From Nitrospinota bacterium (GTDB taxonomy: Bacteria; UBA8248): a DNA stretch of 49,070 nt. The notes below the pieces were generated by a model. The model was not told the origin of the DNA and did not search any database. It saw only the letters and a program-made list of their open reading frames with translations. Both the position numbers and the translations under genes were made by a program. This document shows positions 7,580 through 16,638 of the stretch, piece after piece. Positions within the stretch are counted from its first letter, which is position 1. Each line of letters begins with the position of its first letter. The stretch lies in assembly GCA_009839615.1 (NCBI GenBank), contig VXPH01000280.1:1-49070 (forward strand), given 5' to 3'.

Positions 7580-8560
7580 ATGAAGTACCTGAAAAACGCT
7601 GCGGTTGCAGCAGTCGCGTTCACGCTGGTGGTCGGCCTGTCGTTCTCGAGCGCCGAAGCCGCCCGCATCAAGACCTCGGTCGCCGGCGCTGCGCCGGGCG
7701 CCGCCGCCTACGTGATCTGGGGCGGTCTCGCGGCTTTGGTGTCGAAAGAATCGAAGACCGTCGAGATGAGCAACCTCACCACGCGCGGCGCGGTGGAAGA
7801 CATCCGGCTGGTCGAAAACGGCAAGGCCGAGTTCGCCCTGGGCGTGGCCACGCTCGTGCAGTTGGCGATCAAGGGCAAGAAGATGTTCAAAAAGCCCTAC
7901 AAGAACCAGTGCGGCCTGGGACCCGGCACGGTCTCGCAGTTCCACATCGCCGTGCGGAAGGACTCGGGCATGAAGAAAGTCGCCGACCTGAACGGCAAAC
8001 GTGTGAGCTTCGCTCGCCGGGGCAGCAGCACGCACTTCATGACGCGCACCATCGTCGGGCTCGCCGGCATCAAGGTGCGCGAGGAGAACCTGAACTGGAA
8101 CGTGGCGGCGGACGCCATCAAGGACGGTCGTCTCGACGCCTTCACCATCCCGAACCCCGTGCCCTCGCCGGCGGTTCTCAAGCTGGCGACCTCGCTGCCC
8201 ATCACCCTCCTTCCGGTGGACGGGAAAGTGGGCGACGGCCTCCTCAAGTCGAACGCGGCCTATTTCAAGACCGATATCATCAAGGGCGCTTACAACGGCG
8301 TCGACAAGCCGGTGCCCACCATCGGCTACGCCGCGTGGACCATCGTGGGATGCAACGTGCCCAACGACGTGGTGTATGAAGTGGCGCGCATCAACTTCTC
8401 GAAGAAGGGCCGCGAGTTCCTGCTGAAAGTGCACAAGGGCTGGGCTTCGGGCTTCGCCATGGCTCCGGGTCTGGACCAGATGGCCGCCATCGGCATGAAG
8501 GTGCATCCGGGCGCGGCGCGGTACTGGAAAGAAGTCGGCTACAAACTGCCGATGAAATAG
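7580..8560 (+). CDS. TAXI-family TRAP transporter substrate-binding protein
   Basis: 326 residues with a signal peptide (MKYLKNAAVA to ...SSAEA, cleavage near residue 27) and a mature periplasmic receptor of the TAXI family. AAGGAGG lies at 7564-7571, about ten bases from the ATG at 7580. Conserved segments include QFHIAVRKDSG and DLNGKRVSFARRGSST. TAXI receptors bind organic acids such as glutamate or other carboxylates and deliver them to a fused membrane permease, encoded next. A strong hairpin without a T-run follows the gene and may stabilise this transcript part. Confidence 0.9.
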   Translation: MKYLKNAAVAAVAFTLVVGLSFSSAEAARIKTSVAGAAPGAAAYVIWGGLAALVSKESKTVEMSNLTTRGAVEDIRLVENGKAEFALGVATLVQLAIKGKKMFKKPYKNQCGLGPGTVSQFHIAVRKDSGMKKVADLNGKRVSFARRGSSTHFMTRTIVGLAGIKVREENLNWNVAADAIKDGRLDAFTIPNPVPSPAVLKLATSLPITLLPVDGKVGDGLLKSNAAYFKTDIIKGAYNGVDKPVPTIGYAAWTIVGCNVPNDVVYEVARINFSKKGREFLLKVHKGWASGFAMAPGLDQMAAIGMKVHPGAARYWKEVGYKLPMK

Positions 8561-8578
8561 AAGTCTCACGCATTCTTG

Positions 8579-8607
8579 CCGGCCGGGGGAGGTGCTCCCC
8601 CGGCCGG
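8579..8607 (+). promoter_or_regulatory. Strong GC hairpin between TRAP receptor and permease genes
   Basis: A perfect 13-base-pair stem, CCGGCCGGGGGAG with GTG loop, lies 18 bases after the receptor stop. No T-run follows, so it is not a typical terminator. Such hairpins after binding-protein genes often slow 3' decay and keep the receptor more abundant than the permease. Confidence 0.7.
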
Positions 8608-8683
8608 TATGTTCAAGCGAAGTATCCGTTCTTGTTGAGGATGCTTCGTCGGAAATGTGGTACTTCCCTCGGGGGAACATATA

Positions 8684-10807
8684 TTGAGTTTTCGCAGCGT
8701 CTTGGAAAAAATCGGCAGCTTCCTCGGGGCGGGGCTCGCCACGACGAGGACGCTGAGGGGCCATTCCCTCTGGGCGGTGCGCGTGGTGGGTTTCATATTC
8801 GCGGCATATTTTCTCTTCGGCGCGGTGAACGGGAGTTTTACGGTCTTCGGTCCCAGAAGCCTGAAGCTGGTGCAACTCGAGTTCCCCTACATCCCGTATT
8901 ACGGGGAACAGTTCTCCCTTCCCATTTTCATCTGCTTTACGTCCGTTCTCACTTTTCTGCTCTACCCCTGCAGAGAGAATTCGCCTCAAGACAGGCCCTC
9001 TGGTTTCGACTTGCTCTGGTGCGTCTTGAGCTTCGTCGTGATGTGCGAGTTCATGTATTTTTACGATGACCGCGGTGCCCGGGCGGGCATCGTGGAATGG
9101 AACGACGTGGTGTTCGGCTTCGCCGCCGCATGCCTCGTCTGGGAGACGTGCCGCCGTGTGCTCGGTCTCGTTTTGCCGATAGTCGCCGTCGTATTCCTGT
9201 TCTACGACTGGGCGGGACCGATCTTCCCCGGTCTGCTCTCGCACAAGGGCGCAGAGTTCGGCTACGTGATGGGCTATCTCTACAGCCAGTCGGGTATCTA
9301 CGGGGTCATCACCCGCGTCTACGCGCAGGTGGTGTTCATCTTCCTGATATTCGGCGCGCTCCTCCAGGCCACGCGCGTAGGGGATGTTTTCGTCGATCTC
9401 GCCTTCGCGCTCGTGGGCCGCTTCAAGGGCGGTGCGGCGAAGGCGTCCGTGGTGTCGAGCGGCCTCGTCGGATCCATCGTGGGCAGCGGGGCGGCGAACA
9501 TCGTCATCACCGGAACATTTACGATCCCCCTCATGAAGCGCGCAGGCTTCCGGGCCACCTACGCCGCGGCGACCGAGGCGGTGGCCAGCATCGGCGGCCA
9601 CCTGATGCCGCCCATCATGGCGTCTGCCGCTTTCATCCTCGCGGCGATGACCGAGACGCCCTACTACAAGGTCGCGCTTGTGAGCCTCGTGCCGGCGCTT
9701 CTGTATTATCTTTCCGTCTTCATGTCGGTTCATTACTATGCGAGCAAGAACAACTTACAAGGCCTCTCGAAAGAAGAGTTGCCCGATTTCTGGGGCGTGC
9801 TGAAAAAAGACGGGATACTCCTCATCCCCATCGTATTGCTCATCATGCTCCTCATCCTGCAGTTCTCGCCGTTTTTCGCGGGTTTCTGGGCCATCGTCGC
9901 CGCCATCGTGGTGAGCACGATAAAGCAAAAGTGCTGGTATCTGCTGGGCGTGCAGGCGGTCGTTTTCGTCGCCAGCATCCTCTACGGCGGCGACGCGGTG
10001 TACCTCTACCTGCTGCTCGGTTGCTTCCTGGCATGGCGGCATCAGGAGGCGCGGCGCATCATGTCCGAGATCGGCGATGCGTTCGTTACGGGTTCCGTCA
10101 ATTCACTGGTCATCGGCGCGACGGCGGGCGTCATGGGCCTTGTGCTCACCGGCGTCACGCATCCCGACTTGGCCCAAAAGATGACGGCCATCATCCTTTC
10201 GTACTCGCACAACATACTCTGGCTGGCGGTGGCCCTGGTGGCGCTCGCGAGCTACATCCTGGGCATGGGGATGACGATCACGGCGAGCTACATCCTCATC
10301 GCCATCCTGGCCGGGCCCGCGCTCATGGACTTCGGCCTCTCGATGTTCACCGCGCACATGATCATCCTCTGGCTGAGTCAGGACGCGGCCCTCACGCCGC
10401 CCTTCGCCCTGGGCGCGTTCGTGGCGGCCGGCGTCGCGCAGTGCGACCCCATGCGAACGGGCTTCATATCGCTCAAGCTGGCGAAGCCGCTCTACGTCGT
10501 GCCGCTCCTGATGGCCTACACGCCGATTCTTATAAACGGACCCTGGGATCAGGTCATCCTGGTCTGGGTGAGTGCGGCCCTGGGCTTCATCTGCACCTCG
10601 GCGGCCCTGGAAGGCTATTTCCTGCGCATCCTGACGACGTTCGACCGCTGCCTGATGGGCGCGGCGGGAGTGGCCCTGTTCTGGAACGGCATGTGGTACA
10701 AGACGACGGGGCTTTCGTTGATGATCGTATCGATTGTCATGCAACTGATGCGGCCGAAGGATTTCGCAACCCCGGCGCCCGTGGAGGCGGAACCTACCGA
10801 GGGCTAG
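8684..10807 (+). CDS. TRAP transporter permease, fused 4TM/12TM (TAXI type)
   Basis: About 707 residues, an integral membrane permease in which the small (DctQ-like) and large (DctM-like) TRAP subunits are fused, with many hydrophobic segments. The typical motif GSGAANIVITGTFTIP, and GGHLMPP further on, lie near residues 268-315. It imports the receptor-bound solute with Na+ symport by family knowledge. The start is uncertain. TTG at 8684 has GGGGGAA eight bases upstream and is chosen here, while GTG at 8657 is also in frame but lacks a good site. Downstream lies the MITE-like element. Confidence 0.88.
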   Translation: MSFRSVLEKIGSFLGAGLATTRTLRGHSLWAVRVVGFIFAAYFLFGAVNGSFTVFGPRSLKLVQLEFPYIPYYGEQFSLPIFICFTSVLTFLLYPCRENSPQDRPSGFDLLWCVLSFVVMCEFMYFYDDRGARAGIVEWNDVVFGFAAACLVWETCRRVLGLVLPIVAVVFLFYDWAGPIFPGLLSHKGAEFGYVMGYLYSQSGIYGVITRVYAQVVFIFLIFGALLQATRVGDVFVDLAFALVGRFKGGAAKASVVSSGLVGSIVGSGAANIVITGTFTIPLMKRAGFRATYAAATEAVASIGGHLMPPIMASAAFILAAMTETPYYKVALVSLVPALLYYLSVFMSVHYYASKNNLQGLSKEELPDFWGVLKKDGILLIPIVLLIMLLILQFSPFFAGFWAIVAAIVVSTIKQKCWYLLGVQAVVFVASILYGGDAVYLYLLLGCFLAWRHQEARRIMSEIGDAFVTGSVNSLVIGATAGVMGLVLTGVTHPDLAQKMTAIILSYSHNILWLAVALVALASYILGMGMTITASYILIAILAGPALMDFGLSMFTAHMIILWLSQDAALTPPFALGAFVAAGVAQCDPMRTGFISLKLAKPLYVVPLLMAYTPILINGPWDQVILVWVSAALGFICTSAALEGYFLRILTTFDRCLMGAAGVALFWNGMWYKTTGLSLMIVSIVMQLMRPKDFATPAPVEAEPTEG

Positions 10808-10812
10808 CACTT

Positions 10813-11243
10813 GGGGTTGTTGGAAAAGTTTCCCTGAAGAGAGGGGTGGTTTCCAAAGGCGATGGTTTTGTAGGGGCCGCATAGTATGCGGCCCGCATGC
10901 CACGAACCGGGAGGGGCGCATGTATGTCGGACATATATGCCCGACCTACACACAAATAAATTTTCCCTTTCTTCGAGCAACGAGCCGCTTCACCCTGAGT
11001 AAAGGCGAAACTCGCGCCTGTGGGGTCAAACGCGAGCGAGGAGCGGTTGTTGAAAACTCTTCTTTGGCCGGGATTGCGATTGTAGGGACAACCCTCCGTG
11101 GTTGTCCTTTTGCAGGACGGCGACAATGAGGACAGGCACGGAGCCCTATCCCTACAAAACCATCGCGCCCTCGCGTGCCACCTCTTCACCGTCGCGTGAT
11201 TCCCATACCATCCGCGTTCAAAACGAGATTTTCCAACACCCCC
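10813..11243. mobile_element. MITE-like non-coding element with nested inverted repeats
   Basis: The stretch is bounded by near-perfect 15-base terminal inverted repeats (GGGGTTGTTGGAAAA at 10813-10827; reverse complement GGGGGTGTTGGAAAA at 11229-11243, one mismatch). Inside are a second exact 17-base inverted pair (10859-10875 and 11150-11166), a hairpin GGGCCGCAT-AGT-ATGCGGCCC (10874-10894), a near-palindrome around CATATATG (10928-10947) and GGACAACC-CTCCGT-GGTTGTCC (11086-11107). There is no coding frame of note. It sits between convergent genes. It is probably a transposase-less element or composite of intergenic repeats; the wider distribution cannot be seen here. Confidence 0.55.
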
Positions 11244-11272
11244 CTGATGTCGCCTTAGAAAATCTTTACCGG

Positions 11273-12019
11273 CTAAGCCAGGAAGAATCCCCCGTTCACG
11301 TCGATGGTGACGCCGGTGACGTGGCGTGCGTCCTCTGAGGCGAGAAAGGCGACGACGCCCGCGATGTCCCCAGGGCTGCCGATGCGGCCCAGAGGGGTGG
11401 CGGTTTCGGTCCTTTGTCTTTGCGCGTCGCTCATCTGTTCGAGGATTCGATCGGTGCCGATGACGCCCGGCGCGATCGCGTTCACGTTGATGTTGTGGGG
11501 GCCGAACTCGCGCGCCAGGTGGCGCGTCAGGCCGATGACGGCGGCCTTGGCGCTCGAATAGTGCGGACCCTGGAGCACGCTGGCCGAGCGGCCCGCGACG
11601 GAGGAGAAATTGACGATCTTGCCGCCCCTTCGCTCCTGCATGTGAGGGAGTACCGCCCAGCAGGCGCGGTAAGTGGTCTTGACGTTCATGTCGAACATCT
11701 TGTCGAAGGCCTCCTCGTCGATTTCAAGCGCCGAGAGAGGCAGACCCGCGCCGACGCAGTTGACGAGGCCGTCGATGGGGCCGTGCGCAGAAATGACCTC
11801 CCGAAAAACTTTTTTCACGTCTTCAGAATTCAGCGCATCATAGGCCACTGCGCTTGCGTCGCCGCCGCCCTTCGTGATGAGCCGAGCGGTATCCTCGCGC
11901 GATTCGGCGATGTCCATGCAGACGACGTGCGCACCCTCGCGCGCGAGCCTGAGCGCGCTCGCTCGCCCGATGCCTCCGCCTGCGCCCGTGATGATGATGG
12001 TCTTGTTCTCGAAACGCAT
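11273..12019 (-). CDS. SDR-family NAD(P)-dependent oxidoreductase
   Basis: 248 residues of the classical short-chain dehydrogenase family. The cofactor motif TGAGGGIG is at 11-18, with catalytic Ser139/140, Tyr154 and Lys158 (YSSAK). AAAGGAGG lies just upstream of the ATG on the minus strand, a near-ideal site. It reduces or oxidises a hydroxy/keto group; substrate unassigned. It is divergent from the luciferase-like gene across about 190 bases, where regulation of both may lie. Its stop borders the repeat element. Confidence 0.9.
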   Translation of the reverse strand: MRFENKTIIITGAGGGIGRASALRLAREGAHVVCMDIAESREDTARLITKGGGDASAVAYDALNSEDVKKVFREVISAHGPIDGLVNCVGAGLPLSALEIDEEAFDKMFDMNVKTTYRACWAVLPHMQERRGGKIVNFSSVAGRSASVLQGPHYSSAKAAVIGLTRHLAREFGPHNINVNAIAPGVIGTDRILEQMSDAQRQRTETATPLGRIGSPGDIAGVVAFLASEDARHVTGVTIDVNGGFFLA

Positions 12020-12208
12020 GGGTTTCCTCCTTTGGATGACGCCGCATCCTAGCCCAGGTCAGAAAAATTGTCGCGCAAGTCCCGGCGCGCTTCTCAGGTT
12101 GTGAGTAAGGTGGTATTTTGTTGTTTCCGCTCAATTGACGAATTCACCCGGAAAGGGGGGACGATGTCGATTCGACGAGTGAGGGAAGAAGACAAAGGAT
12201 GAGGTAAC

Positions 12209-13246
12209 GTGAAATTCTCGATTTTTTACGTGATTTGCCCCGAAGGGGATGAAACCGAAGCGGACGCCTACCGGAAGGTAATGGAGCAGTGCCAGGCGGC
12301 GGATGAACTCGGTTTCCATTGCGCCTGGTTCGCGGAGCACCATTTCTCCAAAGTCGGGATGTGCCCTGATCCGTTGCTCTGGTGCGCGGCGCTGGCGCAG
12401 AAGACGAAGAACATCCGCCTGGGAACGGCGATCTCCATCATGCCGTTCCATAATCCGGTGCGCCTGGCCGAGCAGGCGGCGGTAGTGGACCTGCTGAGCG
12501 GAGGCAGGCTCGAACTCGGCGTGGGGCGTGGGTCTCAGCCAAAGGAGTTCAAGACGTTCGGCGCAAAGCCGTCTGAGAGCAGAAAGCGGCTCGTCGAGGG
12601 CATGGAGATCGTATCGAGACTCCTGGAAGGCGAGCAGGTGACTTTCGAGGGCGAGTATTACCAGTGCAGGGACGTTGAAATCTTCCCCAAGCCCCTCCAG
12701 AAGCCGAGGCCGCCCATCTGGCTCGCGGGCACGAGCCCCGAGACCTACACCTACGCGGGCGAGAACGGCTTCAAGATCATGGCCTCCGCCGGCTTCAAGG
12801 GCCCGAAAGTCTACCGCGACAAAATGAAACTCTACGAGGAAGCCGTGGCGGCGGCGGGGGGAGACCTCTCCGATATCGACTACACCATGACGCACCGGTT
12901 CTACGTCTGTGAGGAGGGCGAGCAGACCGATTACCTCAAAAACTTCGAGCGCGGGCTTTCTTCTTATCTCGAATACCGCGCCAGGGTGAACGAGGTGGAG
13001 TTTACCGACGAGGAGGGAAGGCACCTCCAGCGCAACTGGAGCTACAAGCTCGACGTGCGCGAGTTCCTGAACGGCGGCGGTGTCATCGGCTCCGCCGAGG
13101 AGAACATTCAGGAGCTTTACCGTTTGAGGGATGATTTCGGGCTGAACCACGTGATTCTCGGCGTTTACGGCGACGGCATGAAGCACGAGGAATCTCTCAA
13201 GCTCCTTGAGAGATTCGCCAAAGAGGTCGCGCCCGCGATGGCCTGA
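12209..13246 (+). CDS. Luciferase-like flavin-dependent monooxygenase
   Basis: 345 residues starting with GTG, preceded by GGATGAGG. Bacterial luciferase-like TIM-barrel family (FMN- or F420-dependent). WFAEHHF (near 46), GTAISIMPFHNPVRLAEQAA (near 75-95) and LELGVGRG (near 105) are the typical conserved segments. A small cupin gene follows 59 bases later, suggesting an operon. The family oxidises diverse organic compounds using reduced flavin and oxygen. Cofactor and substrate are not known here. Confidence 0.88.
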   Translation: MKFSIFYVICPEGDETEADAYRKVMEQCQAADELGFHCAWFAEHHFSKVGMCPDPLLWCAALAQKTKNIRLGTAISIMPFHNPVRLAEQAAVVDLLSGGRLELGVGRGSQPKEFKTFGAKPSESRKRLVEGMEIVSRLLEGEQVTFEGEYYQCRDVEIFPKPLQKPRPPIWLAGTSPETYTYAGENGFKIMASAGFKGPKVYRDKMKLYEEAVAAAGGDLSDIDYTMTHRFYVCEEGEQTDYLKNFERGLSSYLEYRARVNEVEFTDEEGRHLQRNWSYKLDVREFLNGGGVIGSAEENIQELYRLRDDFGLNHVILGVYGDGMKHEESLKLLERFAKEVAPAMA

Positions 13247-13304
13247 CGCGCCGCTCCAATGGTGCGCCACCCTCTCGCGAGCGCAGGCCGGGGAGGGATT
13301 CGAC

Positions 13305-13730
13305 ATGACATACGTGTTCGACTGGGACGACGGCGAAAAGATCGAGATGGTGGGCATCGAACTGCCCCGGGGCTGGCGCATCCTCATCGACCCCCGGAAC
13401 ACGAACTCCCGAATGCTCAGCATGGGGAATCAGGACATCCCCGTCGGCGGCGGAATCCCCGTTCATCTGCATGAGAAAGAAGAGGAAATCCTCTTCTTCC
13501 ACGAGGGGGAAGCCGAGGTGCAAGTCGACGGCGAGGTCTATCAGGTCAAGGCGGGGATGACCGCCTTTCTACCCGTGGGCGTGGAGCATGGCCTGAGAAA
13601 CACCGGCGACGTTCCCCTGAAACTCCTGTGGTTCTTCTCACCGCCGGGATACGAGGAAATCTTCCGCCACATGGCGGATATCGACACGGACCACGGCAAA
13701 TACGAAGAACTGCACCCGAGGGAGATGTAG
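13305..13730 (+). CDS. Single-domain cupin metalloprotein
   Basis: 141 residues with one cupin barrel. Metal-binding residues are His54, His56, Glu60 (in HLHEKEEE) and His95, in the canonical arrangement HxH...E...H. GGGAGGGA lies upstream of the ATG. It probably acts with the upstream luciferase-like monooxygenase in one operon. Possible roles are a dioxygenase, an isomerase or a ligand-sensing protein; no choice is possible from sequence alone. Confidence 0.8.
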   Translation: MTYVFDWDDGEKIEMVGIELPRGWRILIDPRNTNSRMLSMGNQDIPVGGGIPVHLHEKEEEILFFHEGEAEVQVDGEVYQVKAGMTAFLPVGVEHGLRNTGDVPLKLLWFFSPPGYEEIFRHMADIDTDHGKYEELHPREM

Positions 13731-13787
13731 GCCAACAAAAACCTGGCGGGAAGGGTTTGGCGTGTGAAGAGCGCGCCCACACCTCCG

Positions 13788-14153
13788 TCACCTCTTCAAA
13801 TCAATCTTCTCAATCCAGTAGTACTGCGAGAGCGTCCTCAGGCCGGAGGGCGTGACGGAGACGAGTTCGGCCGTAGAGCCCTTGACACCGCGCATGCTGC
13901 CCAGATTCTGGTAGATGCGGATATGAAATTCCTCGGGCGGGAACTTCGCCGTGACGAGCAGGGCGAGCTTTCCGGTGTTGGCCGCAAGGTGCGCCTTGAG
14001 CGCAGGCGTCAAGCGCGAGGGGGCCGTCGCGTAGCCGTATCCGTAATAAAGACCGAACAGAAGGGCCGCCGCGGCGAGGAAACGCAAGGTGGGGTGCTGC
14101 GCCCAGCGGCGCTCGCTCTGGTCGCTCTTTGGGGTGGGTGTCGAAGCGTCCAT
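13788..14153 (-). CDS. Hypothetical single-pass membrane protein in ABC operon
   Basis: 121 residues with a hydrophilic N-terminus, one hydrophobic segment (residues 28-45, about AAAALLFGLYYGYGYA) and a soluble tail likely outside. It starts 3 bases after the stop of the second permease gene and is co-directional, so it is probably co-transcribed with the ABC transporter. I do not recognise the family. It may be an accessory or periplasmic domain protein of the transporter. Confidence 0.7.
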   Translation of the reverse strand: MDASTPTPKSDQSERRWAQHPTLRFLAAAALLFGLYYGYGYATAPSRLTPALKAHLAANTGKLALLVTAKFPPEEFHIRIYQNLGSMRGVKGSTAELVSVTPSGLRTLSQYYWIEKIDLKR

Positions 14154-14156
14154 CTT

Positions 14157-15017
14157 TTAGTCCGGCCTCCAGACCATGCCCCAACGCTGGATGGTCCATC
14201 TCTCGAGCGGGATGAGAAGCAGCCTGTCCGTGATCATCCACATGATGGCGATGACGAGCACGCCCAGAAACACTTCCTCGATCTTGTACTCGGCGGCGGA
14301 GACGAAGATCATGAAGCCCAGGCCGCTGTCGCCGCCTATCATCTCCGCGGCGATGAGCGCGCGCCAGCCGAAGCCCATGCTCATGCGCACGCCGGTGACG
14401 ATGCTGGGAAGGGCGCCCGGTATGTAGACCTGCGAGATGATGGCCCACCTCCCGCCGCCCATCGTCATGACGGAGTTTTCATACACCCTTGGTACGCCCC
14501 GCACGCCTAAAAGCGTGTTGAAGAAGATGAGCCAGAACACGGTGTTCAGCAGGATGAAGAGCGTCGTGAGCCAGCCGGTGCCGAACCACACGATGGCCAG
14601 CGGCACCCAGGCGATGCCCGAAATGGCGTTGGCGAAAACGCCGATGGGCTCCAGCGCATGGGCGAAGCGGCGGCTCATACCCGCCAGCACGCCCAGGGTG
14701 ATGCCCGAGGGAATGCCGATGACGAGGCTCAGTCCCACGCGGCCCAGGCTGGACAGGATGTGGTTCGTGAACAGGCACTCGTACTGCATCGAGAGCACGG
14801 CGCCCGCGCCCGCGCAGCCCTCCGAGAGCGTGTAAATCGCCTCCCAGATGGAGGCCATGGGCGGGATGTACACCGGCGGGAGCCATTCCATCGCGGTGTT
14901 CATCTGCCACATGGCGAGCAGGACGACGAAGGGGATGGTCCCCAGCAATATCTTCCGGAGCCTCTGGCGCCCGAAGCGCTTCTGGAGGCCGATGGAGGCT
15001 GTCTGGAGTACGCTCAT
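14157..15017 (-). CDS. ABC transporter permease (NitT/TauT type), second subunit
   Basis: 286 residues, a six-helix permease of the binding-protein-dependent transport family. The cytoplasmic-loop stretch near the AGMSRRFAHALEPIG segment and the EAA-type loop GARG-like region sit in the middle of the protein. The start at 15017 is chosen because its ATG overlaps the stop of the upstream permease (ATGA), a sign of translational coupling. Together with the next gene upstream it would form a heterodimeric permease for nitrate-, taurine- or aromatic-sulfonate-type substrates. Confidence 0.85.
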   Translation of the reverse strand: MSVLQTASIGLQKRFGRQRLRKILLGTIPFVVLLAMWQMNTAMEWLPPVYIPPMASIWEAIYTLSEGCAGAGAVLSMQYECLFTNHILSSLGRVGLSLVIGIPSGITLGVLAGMSRRFAHALEPIGVFANAISGIAWVPLAIVWFGTGWLTTLFILLNTVFWLIFFNTLLGVRGVPRVYENSVMTMGGGRWAIISQVYIPGALPSIVTGVRMSMGFGWRALIAAEMIGGDSGLGFMIFVSAAEYKIEEVFLGVLVIAIMWMITDRLLLIPLERWTIQRWGMVWRPD

Positions 15018-15838
15018 CTTTGCACGAGCCCCCACCTTTGGATGGTGTCCGCCTCGATGGGACGCAGGGCGAAGCGATCGATCATGATCCAGATGACGCC
15101 GATCATCACCATGCCGAGGATGACTTGGGCGGTGAGGTCCGCGTCCTGCGCGGTGAAGATCATCCAGCCCAGTCCGCGCCGGCCCGCGAGCATCTCGCCC
15201 GCGATGACGGCCCGCCAGGCGTAGCCGATGCCCAGCCGCGCCCCGGTGGCGATGTGGGGCATGGCGCTGGGGATCAGTACGTCCTTCACGATTCGGATGC
15301 GCGAGGCGCCAAGTGTGCGCAGGGCGTTCACCAGAATCATCGGGGTGCTGCGCACGCCGGTCAGGACGTTAAAGGCGATGGGGAAAAAGCAGGTGTAGAG
15401 GATGACGACGAAGACCGTCTTCTCGCTGTTGCCCCACCAGACAACGATGATCGGAAGAATGGCGATGCCCGAGATGGACTGAAAGAAGTTCATGATGGGG
15501 TAGAACATGTCCGAGACGGTGCGGTTCAGCCCCAGGGCGATGCCGAAGGGAATGCCGAGCAGCAGGCCGATGACGCTGCCGATGACGAGCCGCCAGAGCG
15601 TCTGGCCGATGTAGTTGGGCAAGAGCCCCTTCCAGATGACGTCGTAGGAGGAGAGGACGACCGAGACGGGCGAGGGCAGGTAGCGGCTCGGGTTGGGGAT
15701 GTTCTGCGAGATGACGCTCCACAGGAACAGGATGCCCAGGATGAGGAGCACGAGTTCGACCCCGCCGCCCCTGACGAACCTTCTCCACTGCCTGGACTGC
15801 GGTTTTCTCACCGGGGCCGCCTCACTACTCCTCGTCAT
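15014..15838 (-). CDS. ABC transporter permease (NitT/TauT type), first subunit
   Basis: 274 residues from an ATG at 15838 that sits inside the 3' end of the ATPase gene, with GGAGGTG about six bases upstream. The start overlaps the ATPase stop by 14 bases. Hydrophobic segments number about six, with SISGIAILPIIVVWWGNS and LGASRIRIVKDVLIP-type EAA-loop signature in the middle. It pairs with the adjacent permease. The longer frame upstream is only an extension of the overlapping ATPase reading region and lacks family similarity. Confidence 0.86.
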   Translation of the reverse strand: MTRSSEAAPVRKPQSRQWRRFVRGGGVELVLLILGILFLWSVISQNIPNPSRYLPSPVSVVLSSYDVIWKGLLPNYIGQTLWRLVIGSVIGLLLGIPFGIALGLNRTVSDMFYPIMNFFQSISGIAILPIIVVWWGNSEKTVFVVILYTCFFPIAFNVLTGVRSTPMILVNALRTLGASRIRIVKDVLIPSAMPHIATGARLGIGYAWRAVIAGEMLAGRRGLGWMIFTAQDADLTAQVILGMVMIGVIWIMIDRFALRPIEADTIQRWGLVQR

Positions 15839-16613
15839 CGAACACCTCCTCGCGCACGAGGCGGAGAATTTCATCGCGCGGGTCGGTGTAGGCCTTCTCG
15901 GAGAGCAGGTCCTTCCAGATTCGTTTTTCGCGCGGAACGTCGATTTTGACGGTGGCCTTGAGCTTCCCCGGACGGCGCGAGAAGATGAAGCACCGGTCGC
16001 CCAGGAACGCGGCCTCATCCACGTTGTGCGTGATGAAGAGTATGGTCTTGCGTGTCGCGATGGCGATGCGGTTCAGCTCTTCCTGCAGGGTGATTCTCGT
16101 CTGCGCGTCCACGGCGGCGAAGGGCTCGTCCATGAGCATCACGACCGGGTTCGCACAAAGCGTCCGCGCGAGGGCGCAGCGCTGCTTCATGCCGCCCGAG
16201 AGTTCGTGCGGATAGCGTTCCTCAAAGCCCGAGAGGCCGACAAGATCAATGAACTCCTGCACCTTCTGTTCCCGTTCGCTCTTGGGGATGCCCTGAATCT
16301 CGAGGCCGTGGCCGATGTTTCGCGCCACGGTGCGCCAGGGGAGAATGGCGTGTTCCTGAAAGACAACGCCGCGGTCCGGCCCCGGCCCCTGCACCTCCTT
16401 GCCGTCCACCTGCACACTGCCCTCGGTGTGGGGGAGCAGCCCCGCCAGGATGTTCAAGAGCGTGGTCTTGCCGCAGCCACTCGGGCCGACGACGGCGGAG
16501 AACTCGCCGTCTTCCACCGAGAGGCTCACCTGGTCGAGCGCGTGAACGTCCTCGCCCGTGTACTCGTCCGGATAGTGGTGCGACAGCCTGTCTACGACCA
16601 GTTTCGCGGGCAT
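15825..16613 (-). CDS. ABC transporter ATPase (NitT/TauT type)
   Basis: 262-residue nucleotide-binding subunit. Walker A GPSGCGKT (43-50), Q-loop Gln86, signature LSGGMKQR (138-145), Walker B VVMLMDEP (157-164) and H-loop His196 are all present, so the ATPase is functional. It drives import by the two permeases downstream. Order in the operon is receptor, ATPase, permease, permease, small membrane protein. A GC hairpin lies between the receptor gene and this one. Confidence 0.94.
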   Translation of the reverse strand: MPAKLVVDRLSHHYPDEYTGEDVHALDQVSLSVEDGEFSAVVGPSGCGKTTLLNILAGLLPHTEGSVQVDGKEVQGPGPDRGVVFQEHAILPWRTVARNIGHGLEIQGIPKSEREQKVQEFIDLVGLSGFEERYPHELSGGMKQRCALARTLCANPVVMLMDEPFAAVDAQTRITLQEELNRIAIATRKTILFITHNVDEAAFLGDRCFIFSRRPGKLKATVKIDVPREKRIWKDLLSEKAYTDPRDEILRLVREEVFDDEE

Positions 16614-16638
16614 TCGTATCGTTTCCTCTTCAAGCGCA

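Noticed and set aside
8657-8683. GTG at 8657 as the TRAP permease start
   Set aside because: No ribosome-binding site, whereas TTG at 8684 has GGGGGAA at good spacing; kept only as an alternative.
7556-9733. Very long open frame antisense to the TRAP receptor and permease genes
   Set aside because: Antisense shadow of high-GC coding sequence with low-complexity His/Arg/Glu composition and no start context, while the plus strand holds recognised families.
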